Assembly (NCBI GenBank): GCA_031216915.1
Contig: CM062296.1
Coordinates: forward strand, 62,671,084 to 62,735,083
Length of the DNA stretch: 64,000 bases
Source of the DNA: Pictodentalium vernedei
Lineage: Eukaryota > Mollusca > Scaphopoda > Dentaliida > Dentaliidae
Reading direction: 5' to 3'
In this document: positions 10,686 to 21,150 of the stretch, one piece after another
Layout of the letters: the number at the start of each line of letters is the position of its first letter
Numbering within the stretch: position 1 is the first letter of the stretch
Notes under the pieces: model-generated
The model's database searches: none
What the model saw: the letters and a program-made list of their open reading frames with translations, nothing else
Told to the model about the DNA's origin: nothing
Program-made: the position numbers and the translations under genes

Positions 10686-11113
10686 TTTTGTCTCGTTTGA
10701 AACACGTTCCAAACATAGAGGAAATGAATTTATGGACTCATTTCTCAGCTCCACAATCACTTGGACCAAATAAGTGATAATTATTTTGTTTTTTAAATCG
10801 CAGAAAACAACAGAATCACATCCCTTGGGTCGTTAAGGAAACGAGTAAACAGTATCTTGTTGACATACTGGCACATAGAACACATTGGTACTCACTGGAC
10901 GAATCATTTGCTCTTATTTCATTTTTATGATTGAATTGTCGGAATTCTGATGATATTTGTGACTATTTTCGGGGTTTTTTTTTGGTTCGATTTTTATTTC
11001 GAGGCGAGCAAAAGCGGAAAGCTTCCGTTTAAACCATATACCCCCGATGTTTCGCGTGCACTTATACCCTGGATGTTGCACGCTCTCATATACCTTGGAT
11101 GTTATTAATTTAG
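10686..11113. other. Spacer, nothing recognised
   Basis: AT-rich sequence with no coding motif or repeat that I can identify. Confidence 0.35.
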
Positions 11114-11220
11114 ATAGGGCCCTTCAAATATCAAATTTGAGGTCGAATCAGGCAAAGGATTTTCGAATCGAATCGAATCTACAATCGAATCTCAAGGCTA
11201 ATTTAAGTTGGAAATATCGC
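11114..11220. mobile_element. hAT-type MITE end fragment (tentative)
   Basis: Begins TAGGGCCCTTCAAATATC and carries a repeated CGAATCGAATCGAATC motif. Both resemble one end of the complete hAT-type MITE at 18519-19093. The opposite end is not found. Confidence 0.35.
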
Positions 11221-12824
11221 TCCTTCTCCCAACCGCAATATAATATTGCCCACCGCCGCTCCAGCATTGTATTTAACGGCGACGTCTGTTTGAGAAAGCA
11301 ATTGAATAAAACGAAATATTACAGAACGGACTCAAAGTAGTTTCGATAGCGGAACCTCCTTGAACTGTTCTTCTGTCGTCATGTCACTTCGACCAATCAT
11401 ATGCAAGCGAATTTGGATATCATTAATAAAAACTGAATTTTACAGCTGGAAGGGCAAAATATCAAATTTTGATATCCTTACGCAATTTATTGTAGAAAAG
11501 AAAAGAAAAAATACCAGAATGTGCCCAAACATATGTATTTAGGAACATGTTAGTTGAGGTGTACGCCGTGTCTGACCCATTTCGATCCACAATCATCTAG
11601 GACGAATCAAACTGAACAAGCCAGTGAGACTCAACGATGTGTCAGCAAAATTAACTAAAAGATAGTAATCTCTTTCAACGCATGAGGTGGGGCGTGACTA
11701 AGGGTACTGTATGGGAGTGAACGGGGGTGTAAGGTTGTTATATTTTCCAGACAGGAGATTCTCGTCTGATTTGGGGTTTTAGATCTGATTTGCCTCTGCA
11801 GGTGATCGAATCCTTTCTTGCGCCTGACGAGAATAGATATCGATCATATTTAGATTTATGAACGCCTGGAGTCAAGTTCACGAAATCCCACGCCCAATAC
11901 AGCTTTCAGATGTGTCCCGAGAAGAGCCGACATAGTGTTGGATTTACGCGTGTGTGTATGTGGGGGGGGGGGGGGGGGTGGAAGCAAAATGATCTCGCTA
12001 ATGAATTCCATGTCATCATCGCAAAGAGGACAGTTCGTAGACGACTCAATGCATCAAACCTTTGCTTTCATCCTACTCTTGTTCCCAGACTCACAAGCGC
12101 CCATTTTTGTCCTGTTAACCTAACCATTTTGACACAATGTTTTTGACAACCAAACATATGACACACTAAGCTTGCATTTGTCAAATTTTGTCACTCACGC
12201 ACATCTAACAAGTCATGCTTCAATGAACACTATACACTTTACTTGATGATATCAACAATTCAAATGGATGGAGTAGTGACTGATCCTTCCGTTTGTTATT
12301 TGATTTTCATTATTATTAGTTACCAGTATAAAACGTTGGGTTGCAAATGCCAATATTACAAACTAGTGTCCCCCAGTTTACTACCTAAACATAAAACCTT
12401 TTTAATCAACTGACGTTACCCACACAGCCGGTCATGCAAATGAAAGTGTTTGTGTTCCCTGTTGGGTAGTCAAGGTCTAGAATTACCGGTTTTAAATGTG
12501 TCCATGTCCATTGAATAATCGCGGAATCACGTGTGTTCCGACTATCAGTTAATCCAGATTGCTCAATATTTTTTAATCCCAACTGTATAATATCCCAATA
12601 TGAAGGCAATTCTTCGCTGCTCAAAAAGGCACCATCTCGGAAAGAGCATTCGGCATCATCCCATGTATGCGTACATTGGGAACTAAACCTCCATTGTTAA
12701 CAAAATGATTACATAAACCACCAAACCTATCTTGCCATTTTAAACAATAATAATTTGTTAGAATATTTTTTTTAAACAAAAAATACAAAGGTGTGAACAA
12801 GGCGAGACAGGTGTTTATCTCTAC
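11221..12824. other. Spacer with one long G run
   Basis: Contains a G-only run at about 11961-11978. Several short frames occur on both strands (up to about 97 codons) without recognisable domains, codon bias or splice context. I see nothing else. Confidence 0.35.
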
Positions 12825-13010
12825 AGCACAGTTGCTGTGGACTGGTCGTAATCCACGCGTGATCACTGTTGTTTACCAGGTAGTAAAAATCATCACCAGC
12901 AAAATTTTAATTAATGAAGCACCGGGTTATACCCGGTGCTTCATTAATTAAATTTTTGAGATTATTTCTATAATTAGTGTTTGGGATCTAATATTATTGC
13001 GTTCACGGTG
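12825..13010. mobile_element. Hairpin MITE, GTAC-end family, partial
   Basis: Contains GGACTGGTCGTAATCCACGC, TTTACCAGGTA and the central hairpin AATGAAGCACCGGGTT..AACCCGGTGCTTCATT, then AATTAGTGTTTGG and ATTGCGTTCACGG. The order matches the fuller copy at 20091-20343. Its first segment is the monomer of the tandem array at 41.7-42.9 kb. Confidence 0.75.
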
Positions 13011-13121
13011 GCCGTATTGTACCTACTTCGACGTGATGATATATCGCAGAGTGGGTTCATCCTTGCTCCGATAAAATTGTGGAACTCCTGCTGAAGTTTA
13101 TATTTACATATTTATTTTTAT

Positions 13122-13662
13122 TAGGGCTGTCACGATTAATCGATTAATCGATTGTTGGTCGGTCACGGCGAAATCGATTAGTATTTTTCGTTGTCGAATA
13201 ATCGGTAAATTATATCCTGTTTTAGACGTTTAATAATTAAAAGAAAATATGTTGAAAAAACTATTGTTTCTAAAGGAAAAGAGTTAAAAACATCGATGTT
13301 AAACTCCAAGAAGCTATTGGAAGCATTTGTCTTTCAGGTACATTCATCAAAGCTTTGATGTTCTGAACTTTTGAACCGTCAGTGTAATAATCAAGACAGG
13401 TCGGCAGTTGCGAAGTTTGCAACTGCCGACCGGTCTTGATTATTACACTGGCGGTTCAAAAGTTCAGAACATCAAAGCTTTGAATGTAACTAAAAGAGGA
13501 TCGTCTTCGTTGTTTACTTGAGGTAGGTCAACTGACTTCAACTTCATTTTTATCGACTTCAAAAAGAAGGAGATGGGGGTCATCTAGGTACGATCAATCG
13601 ATTATCATCGATTATTTGCGACGATTAATCGCTTCCTAAATTAAAAAATCGCGACAGCCCTA
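13122..13662. mobile_element. hAT-type MITE with exact 8-bp TSD
   Basis: Ends TAGGGCTGTC and GACAGCCCTA are inverted repeats, flanked by identical ATTTTTAT at 13114-13121 and 13663-13670. Eight-base duplications with TAGGG ends indicate the hAT superfamily. Subterminal ATCGATTAATCG motifs are repeated in both halves. The interior (13338-13490) is a separate long palindrome. There is no coding capacity. Confidence 0.9.
13338..13490. repeat. Near-perfect palindrome inside hAT MITE
   Basis: Arms of about 72 bp run from GTACATTCATCAAAGC to the matching complement, around the short centre GCGAAGTTTGC. The core arm segment TCAAGAC.GGTCGGCAGTTGC is almost exact. The arm sequence differs from the element's own terminal repeats. 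Confidence 0.88.
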
Positions 13663-14482
13663 ATTTTTATATCACAGTTCTTTATTATTTTACATCCATC
13701 TTCAATTCTTCAACATTATTTACATCAAACAATTCACAAGTTAAACATCCATCATCATCATCATCATCATCAATACAATAATTATTAATGACCCTGAAAA
13801 ATAAGATAAGCTAACATCAGTACCCAGTTAATGAAATGAAAGGCTTGTTATTTAGAATCGCCAAAAAAAGGAGAATTCTCCTACTTTTCAATGTATGTTC
13901 ATCTGCAGGTTGACCGGGGCTAAATGCCGATCACACCGCAGATGCACATACTATTGATATACGTTCTATAAAGAATTAAATAAATTATCTTACCAAAATC
14001 GAACTGACAAAGGTCCTCTTCAAATTTTAAATGAAAGCCTCCACATTAACAGGGTACTGACATACCTACAGCCAAGATCAGAGTGACCAAAATAAAATTT
14101 CCCGCCAACTAACCGAACTGAAACAGCATGGATGAGAACAACTCACAAAACCTCCTTAATCCAAAACACAACCAAGTCGCAAAGACGCAGCGCAAGCAAA
14201 TATAATTAATCCTGTAATATTAAATAAATAATTAAATATTATTTTCAATATTCAGAGACAATCTGTAAATAAATTATAAAATATTTTTAATTAAAGTGTA
14301 ATTATCACACTGCCACAGATAACTATGCAGTAGTAGTACGAGAAGAAGTTGTTCAGCAGGATTAATAGCCATATTCAGTACTCATGGTACTGGGGCCCAA
14401 GATAGACCTAAATGGAAGATACTGGAAAATTCCGAGTCATAAAAGTAATGAATACAGCTCCATCACAACCGATGGTCAATTT
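13663..14482. other. Spacer with ATC microsatellite
   Basis: A short CATCAT run lies at about 13751-13771. The rest is AT-rich and I see no gene or known repeat. Confidence 0.4.
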
Positions 14483-14874
14483 CATTTCATTTTATTAAGG
14501 ATTAATGACACTTTAACAGCCAAGGTCATATCGTGTCGGTGACAGTTTTACGGGTGGAGGAAGCCTGAGTACCCGGAGATAACCACCGAGCAACGACGAG
14601 CAGCTGCCAGTTCCCTAACATCGTAACTCCGCACAGCAGCACAGGCAGGGAGTAGATTGATTGAAGACAAGCGCACTATCGACGTGCAGTACGCCTTAGT
14701 ACACGGCGTCATCGTCCCCCCCCCCCTCCTGTAGACAATCGGGTTTAAGTGCTTGCCCAAGGACACAACGTGGGAGTCCGAATCGATCGCTCCGACGGTT
14801 ATCCATCCAATGAATAACCGGGCTCGACGTTACTTAACTTCGGTGATCTAGCGAGAACCGGTTACCACACCTCA
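14483..14874 (-). mobile_element. 5S-rRNA-headed SINE
   Basis: On the minus strand, sequence just after 14874 reads ACCGGTTCTCGCTAGATCACCG, then GAAGTTAAGTAACGTCG, GCCCGGTT and TTGGATGGATAACC. This is the order of the 5' two-thirds of eukaryotic 5S rRNA. It leads into GTTGTGTCCTTGGGCAAG and the same central body as the tRNA-headed SINEs (GTACTAAGGCGTACTGCACG). The tail differs: GACCTTGGCTGTTAAAGTG with a TTAATAAAATG end. 5S-headed SINEs are known as SINE3. It is a transposon copy, not a 5S gene. Confidence 0.85.
14797..14841 (-). promoter_or_regulatory. 5S-type internal Pol III control region
   Basis: On the minus strand the A-box-like GAAGTTAAGTAACG (14828-14841) and C-box-like TTGGATGGATAACC (14797-14810) match the 5S internal promoter order. 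Mutations relative to usual 5S make activity doubtful. Confidence 0.6.
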
Positions 14875-15777
14875 GTAATCAAATGCCACACACAAACAAA
14901 CATACTAACATTACTGCCTCAAAACATCTCTGGCGTAAACAGAAAAGAGCACGAGGTAAACTGTGAAATGAAGATACGGGAAAAATTCGAGCACCTAAAT
15001 GTACTCACTTTAAGCCGTACATACTTTTAGAACACTGACGAACGTCCCAATGAAGTCTTCAGCACTACATCGTAGCAACAACCCAGACAATTAAAATGAC
15101 ACGAAAATGAACGACACAACACATGGAGCCAAAAGATTACGTGCACAACTTGTCCACTTACAATATGTCCCGATTTGCTATTGATATAATAATATGGCTG
15201 CCTATGCGGTTAACATGACTGTCTTACTGACATCACTTGTCGTGTGACTGGTAACGACACATTCGAATCCTGTCCGAGGTCCTCTAAGTGAGTTTGAAAT
15301 AGGCCTGTCCTGCTACCAGGTTTTAAGGTAAATTATATAATATTTTGAACCCAGCGGATAGATCTAAAACACCATTATTCGTGAGTCGGCATGCTCTTTT
15401 GTATGCAGCGTTTGATCTGAGATATGAGTTTTAGTACTAATGAATCAAAATTAATGCTGATATATTAGTGGTTAGCAGTCTAAAAGACCCACCTGTTCCG
15501 AGGCCACCCAATTCATCCTTGACTCTGTTTATTTCAGCTAATAGATGATAAACAAATGACAGAATTGTCACCACCTGATCTCCGCAGCAGACAGTCCCCA
15601 ACCCTCTCACTCGCATTTCCTAATAATGAAGATGTTTTTGAGGTCGTTTTAACAGAAAATCTATCCTATGGGGCGGATACACCTTGTCGATTCCTTCTCT
15701 ACAAAGCAGTGACATGTAGACTGGATTTGACAAATATAACACGTTCATCTCAAGAGGGACATCGCATTTCAGATTCA
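14875..15777. other. Spacer, nothing recognised
   Basis: No recognisable coding motif, RNA or repeat on either strand. Confidence 0.35.
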
Positions 15778-17129
15778 TACAGTTGGAACTAGATGTCCTG
15801 TCACAAATATCGCAAAAATGCTCATAGGACAATGCGTTCCTTACCGAGGAAGAATGAATACATAAGGACGTTTGCGCTGTGCAATGCGAAATATAATTAG
15901 CAGGGTCGGGAATAAACTCACTAACTGCACCGATCAAACAGACAAATAATATTGACAATACAGTATGTGAAGGATGAATTGCTACTAAATAGCTGAGGGG
16001 TGGGTTTTTAGTAATTATTTACAATTTCTGAGGACAAAGCACAAGCAGTGCCTGCAAACATTGATCACATGGACCACCGGGTGCGGTTGCGCGCGGTGGT
16101 CCAAGTGATAAAAGGTTGCAAGTGTTTCTTGTGCTGATATGAATAATTATAAATATTTTCGAGTGGAGAATATAAGGCGCTGCGATTAAGTCGTAATCCA
16201 CTCTCTTTGTTCTGTATATGTTGTCGAATGTTCATATACATTCACATTATTATATGTACATTTTTCCCAGTAAAAGTTAGAAATGATGTTTACTGGTATA
16301 GACTTCTACAGAGCTGGGTACGCTGTTTTTTCTACGGGAATTGAGTTACGCTAATGGTGCTGTTGGACAGGAACAAACGCGCACCCACCCAAGCGCGTAA
16401 TTCGTTTTAATCTTCAAGCTTTAGTTACTCATTCAACTGTACCCACCCCCACCCCCCCCCCCCCCCCCCGCCCACACACACACCTATCAACTTTGTGTCT
16501 CGATACGGTTATAATGCTGTTAACACTCACGAGAAAGAGATATAGAGGGAGTGAGAAAGAGACCATATTATTTATTTATTTATTGGTGTTTAAGATCACA
16601 TACTTATGCACAATGGCGAATCGTGATCGTGACAGTTGTACGGGTGGAGGAAACCGGAGTACCCGGAAAGAACCACCGAGCAACGACGAGCAGCTGTCAG
16701 CTCTCCAACATCGTAACTCCGAACTCTGCACCGCAGCACAGGCAGGGTTAGATTGGTTGAAGACATGCGCACCATCGACGTGCAGTACGTCTCAGTACAC
16801 AGCGTAAGGGTGCCCCCATGTAGGCAATCGGGGTGAAGTGTCTTGCCCAAGGACACAACGCGGTTGCCGCAGGTGGGAATCGAACCGAGGACCTCTCGGC
16901 TGGCAGTCTGCATCTCTACCAACTGAGCCACCGCGCCCCCAGTCAAAGAGACCGTATTATTCTGAGAAGTATATAGTTTACAACTACCGCAGACATGCTT
17001 ATTATTATTTTATGCTGCTTTATGTTGTTTTGTATACCTCCGATGAGGTAAAAAGTGGAAATAAATCAATCAATCAATTACTTCAAACTAGTGCACAGTA
17101 CACTGTCCCGACTTCTAGTTTCAACTGTA
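15778..17129. mobile_element. TA-flanked element of about 1.35 kb with nested SINE
   Basis: The left end is TA plus CAGTTGGAACTAGATGTC and the right end is GACTTCTAGTTTCAACTG plus TA; the two are inverted repeats. A TA duplication suggests Tc1/mariner-type mobilisation. The ends resemble those of the 0.3-kb MITEs at 48055, 48973, 55753 and 56715 (CAGTTAAAACTAGAAGTCC). No transposase is visible. A SINE (16571-16944) and a C run (about 16452-16470) sit inside. A hairpin with GGACCACCG/CGGTGGTCC lies at about 16068-16103. Confidence 0.6.
16571..16944 (-). mobile_element. tRNA-headed SINE with target duplication
   Basis: Read on the minus strand: GGGGGCGCGGTGGCTCAGTT (A box), GAGGTCCTCGGTTCGATTCC (B box), the shared body, the tail TTAAACACCAATAAATAAAT. 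Flanks AAAGAGACCATATTA (16556-16570) and AAAGAGACCGTATTA (16945-16959) match at 14 of 15 bases, a convincing target-site duplication. This insertion splits the older TA-flanked element. Confidence 0.92.
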
Positions 17130-17320
17130 ACATGCTCATATATTTTAAATATACTTACGTGATTATCGAACTTGACAAAAGGTGGTCATTTGACAAAACC
17201 TCAAACAGGGATGTATCTAGAGTGTTTCAGCTGGGGGAGAGGGGGTGCCACCGGTGTAAATTCCAACTGTGAGTGGTCTCGATAGGTGGTTGCACTGCAG
17301 CGCTGGGTGATATTTTTTAA

Positions 17321-17552
17321 CCCTTTACCCAAAGAATCGCCCGCATCCTCCCGCGTAATACGCAAATACAGCTGCTGAAAAATATTATTTTTTTAAAAAT
17401 TTCAACAAAACCATATCATGTGACCCCTCTTTGGAACGAGCTCGTTCCAAAGGGGGTCACATGATATGGTTTGGTGGAATTATTTTTAAAAAATTAAAAA
17501 AATTGGTATTTAAAATAATGAATTTTGAAATCGTCTACGTTGGGTTAAAGGG
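17321..17552. mobile_element. piggyBac-like palindromic MITE, copy 2
   Basis: Preceded by TTAA (17317-17320), with ends CCCTTTACCCAAAG and CGTTGGGTTAAAGG. The hairpin core is ACCATATCATGTGACCCC with tip GGAACGAGCTCGTTCC. The right flank is TTAT rather than TTAA, suggesting a point change after insertion. Confidence 0.82.
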
Positions 17553-18518
17553 TTATGAACCCTTCTGAAAATTTTCACTAGTCCTGAAACGGAAAAAGCA
17601 TCATTTATAATGTGTCTGGGTCAGAAAATGTACCGGATTGATGTCAGAGTCGAAATTTTGAGGCCATGTCAATTTTAGAGTAGGAAATTTGAAACTCAAG
17701 TTTCCAGTTGGAAATAAAAGATCAAAATTTCTCATCATTAGTTCGAATTTTAATATTTTTCATGAACAATGTTAATTTATTGAATTTCCAACTATTTGAT
17801 TTTTGACCTCGGAATTTCCAACTATTGAAAAAAATACTCCTAGCTGGGAGGGGGGTGAGACCCCCCCCCCCCCCCCTGCCGCCACATCCCTGACCTCACA
17901 ATGTTCGTCATTCAAAACTGCCCTTATGTTATGTTAAATATATGATTCGTATTAATACGCTCTTACTGATTAAATAAATTAACAAGAAGGTGAAAATTTA
18001 AAGGTTTTATCGTAAAACTATGCCTTAGTTTTCCATCCCGATGGTGCCAGCCGTTCACTCGGGAAAATTTCCAATTCAGACTGGTTCTGCGCAATTTTCC
18101 ACTAAATTTTTCGACGAAATTAGGTCTCAAAGAAAATCAAGTGTGAAGTTTGCATACACTTGTATCTATTTTTTGCGCATTTGTACAGGAAAACTATCAC
18201 GGCTTGCCGTTATCCATACAAGTTTTGTGGGTTTTGCTGGAAGCAAAACTGTGCTCCATGTGAGATAATACGAAGTTTTGTATCTCGTGATGCCCAGTTA
18301 GTGCTACAAAAGTTCGCAGCTGTTGTGCGTGATGTTCAAATATATTAGGACTTCATCTGAGGTATTCAATTACTGTCACATGCATCAGAAATTATCACGC
18401 GCGGTGTCGTGTTTACATCCGATCACTTCGTGTAATTTCGTTTATATCTTCACAATGTCGGATCTTCTGTTATTTCATCTGCATGACAGTTTATTAACGA
18501 AGTGATGTGTTTTTCAAC
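17553..18518. other. Spacer with a C run
   Basis: A C-only run occurs at about 17863-17876. Short frames at 18041-18505 show no recognisable domain. I see no gene. Confidence 0.35.
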
Positions 18519-19093
18519 TAGGGATCTCCGAATCACAAATTTCTTTTCGAATCGAATCTCGAATCGAATCCTGTCTCTGATATCGACATCGAATCGAATC
18601 CCGAATCGAATCTTAAAAGACAAGTTATTTCATACTGCATCAAACGGAAGTTACGGAACACCGTGGTGACTCTTACGCGACAGAGTGAACACCTTAAACA
18701 CCAATAACCAAATATTCTCTGCAGCACCGTCGCTGAAACAGCTAGGCCTATTGTCCATAGTTTTAGTTTTTGAAGGCCTAACTTGTTACTATTCACGTTC
18801 TTAAGAACGTGAATAGTAACAAGTTAAGCCTTCAAAAACCAAAACTATGGACAATGTTCTGGGCCAAATTCACACCTTACCTAACAATTAAACATTGTCA
18901 GTTACACAAATAAATAGGAATTGAGCCTACATGAATGAATTTTCTAATGACAGTTTTATCCTCTTTTTGTTGGAAATGTAACAAATTGAAGTTAGTACGA
19001 AAAAATCGAATCCTGAGACTGATTCGGGATCGATTTCGAAGCATACGTATGGTATCGATATCGAATCGAATCTCGAATATTCGCAGGACCCTA
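18519..19093. mobile_element. hAT-type MITE with exact 8-bp TSD
   Basis: Flanked by identical TTTTCAAC (18511-18518 and 19094-19101). The ends TAGGGATCTCCGAAT and the complement of ATTCGCAGGACCCTA are related inverted repeats. Subterminal CGAATCGAATC motifs repeat several times at both ends. A perfect palindrome occupies the middle. Confidence 0.88.
18750..18856. repeat. Loop-less palindrome inside hAT MITE
   Basis: Arms of about 53 bp (ATTGTCCATAGTTTTAG onward) meet at GTTCTTAAGAAC with essentially no loop. Only a few mismatches separate the arms. Confidence 0.9.
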
Positions 19094-19145
19094 TTTTCAA
19101 CATGCTGCTTCACACACAAGCAAGCCCTGAGAGTAGATTGTTATT

Positions 19146-19292
19146 ATCCTCAGTGGGTATCTGTGTGGGACGGGAAAATTTCACCCGAGGGGCAAGATAT
19201 TTGAGCCAGGCACGAGGCTTGCCAAGTGTCTGGCTCAAATATCGTGCCCGAGGGTGAGATTACCCTGCCCCAGCCAGATACCCATCGAGGAT
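19146..19292. repeat. Long imperfect hairpin
   Basis: Arms CCTCAGTGGGTATCTG..GATATTTGAGCCAGGCAC and complement, around the centre GAGGCTTGCCAAG. It stands alone, about 50 bp beyond the hAT MITE. Confidence 0.8.
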
Positions 19293-20015
19293 GAGTTTTC
19301 TCCCACCATTTTGGGAATGCGACGCCATTAATAAAAAATACCATATTTTCCAGTAAAAATAATTCTTAGAGAGTTCATTCTAGAAGAAAAAAAATAAGAT
19401 ATTCGGAAAGCTTGTCGAGAAGTAGGGAAAATACCAAAGGAACATACATCAAAACAAGCACCCCACGTTGAGGGTTAATGCACTGAACCGACCTCAAATG
19501 AAATCAACTTATCTGTACACGTCATTTCCAGTCATGTTCTTCAGTTTGACATGACACAATGATAGAACAATTTGAGGTGTGCTGAAGTATTTCTTAGAGT
19601 GCTCTGGTTTCGATTTTCGTTAATTAATCGTATTTACGGAAGCCAAACGGCCTTCCATTTTGTTTGTTTATACATGTGCAGACGTGATTTGTGATGATTA
19701 TATAGTTCCGGCGCTAATTAAATATGCAAATAGAAAGATTGGTCACGTGGGTTGGGTGAGTAGCTTTCAAGTGGGTGGGATGAGACAGACATATCTCCCC
19801 CAGCTGTCTCATACGACTTCATATATGTCTCAGTACCTCAGTGGTGGAAGAAATGTTGTTTTTTTTCACACCTGGCTCTTTTGTATTTTGAGGTTAGTAA
19901 CTAATTGGATTTGCCTGTCAGAACGATAAATCGATTGTTCGAGTGACGTCGCGTGAATACCTTTCGTGTGCTGAGTATAAACGAGTCCGTGCGTTTTACT
20001 GATTAAAAAAACAGG
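19293..20015. other. Spacer, nothing recognised
   Basis: AT-rich sequence with no motif that I can assign. Confidence 0.35.
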
Positions 20016-20090
20016 ATGTATGTCAGTTACCAACCACGCTGATAGGTTGTTCAAATTCATGAATATCGCAGGCTAGGTTGGTAACTGACG
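20016..20090. repeat. Hairpin flanking a MITE
   Basis: GTATGTCAGTTACCAACC and complement GGTTGGTAACTGACGTAC form arms. A diverged related hairpin (20355-20425, ATCAGTTACAACCTAG) lies on the other side of the MITE at 20091. Confidence 0.65.
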
Positions 20091-20343
20091 TACTGTACAG
20101 TCGCCGTGGACTGGTCACTTTCCACGTGTGGGCACAATATTTCCACGGACGCAATAAAATTAGAATCCAAACACTAATTACAGGAATATTCATAAAAAAT
20201 TAAATTAATGAAGCACCGGGTACAACCCGGTGCTTCATTAATTAAAATTTGCTGATGATGATTTTTATTACCTGGTAAACAGAAGCGTGGACATAACTGC
20301 CCACGTGTGGATTACATCCAATCCACGGCGACTTTACTGTACA
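20091..20343. mobile_element. Hairpin MITE, GTAC-end family, complete reference copy
   Basis: Left end ACTGTACAGTCGCCGTGGAC and right end TCCACGGCGACTTTACTGTA are inverted repeats. Between them lie CACGTGTGG and CCACGTGTGG motifs, AATCCAAACACTAATTA, the central hairpin AGCACCGGGT/ACCCGGTGCT and a TTACCTGGTAA segment. It is non-coding. The right-hand terminal 70 bp are the source sequence of the tandem arrays at 20965 and 41720. Confidence 0.8.
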
Positions 20344-20429
20344 ATATGTGTATATCAGTTACAACCTAGCTGAAGGTATTCATGAATTTGAATACCTCCA
20401 TCTAGTCTGATAACTAGCAGCTTATTACC

Positions 20430-20964
20430 TCTTTAACCAATTAGTGGGGCTGCAACGAGGGAGAAATTCCAGCACGCACCAATGAAAGAGGAGTTAATAA
20501 ACCTCTCGACTTGAGAAATGGAGCCCGGTGCTTTGTAAATTATATTAATTCAGTTCCACATTGCATGCTGTTCTGTACGACCTTTTCGGTTCAAACCTGG
20601 GAATTAATTTCCTGTTCACGAGACAGGCACTTTACTGATCTCAGTAACACCCATTAAATTAATTATTCCATTTATTGAAATTATGATAAATATAAAGAAT
20701 TAATTATACCAAGAATGGATAAATATATCAATTAACGTTCCTAGATAAGTCAGACAATCAAACTCATTATTTCAATGGAAACAATAACAAACTGAATATA
20801 GAAGGTATCTGATGTTTTTTGCACGCGGATACGGATAATTATCTCATGAAGAGGCACAGGAAATACGCATTTCCGCGAGCAGCTCTCTCTCTCAACTAGC
20901 AAATACAAAAATTCGCGTACACGATATAAGATAATCGTTGGTTCCAGTAGAATATATTTTTACT
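20430..20964. other. Spacer, nothing recognised
   Basis: AT-rich sequence between a MITE and a short tandem array. I see no gene or RNA. Confidence 0.35.
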
Positions 20965-21150
20965 GGGCCCGGTTCCGACAAACAAAATACACGCGTGGGC
21001 AGTGATACCCTCCCATGCGTTTACCATACAGAACAGTCTCCTTGGACTGGTCGTAATTCACGCGTGTGCAGTGAGGCCCGCACATGCGTTTACCATACAG
21101 TACAGTCGCATTAGACTGGCCGCAATACACACGTGGGCAGTGATACCCGC
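20965..21150 (+). repeat. Short tandem array of MITE-terminal units
   Basis: Two full and one partial unit of about 70 bp: ATGCGTTTACCATACAG, CTTGGACTGGTCGTAATTCA, CACGCGTGTGCAGTG. They match the monomers at 41.7-42.9 kb in the same orientation, although the DNA between the two arrays is inverted. Confidence 0.8.

Noticed and set aside
14785-14874. Genuine 5S rRNA gene
   Set aside because: Only the 5' two-thirds are present with several mutations, and it is fused to a SINE body.
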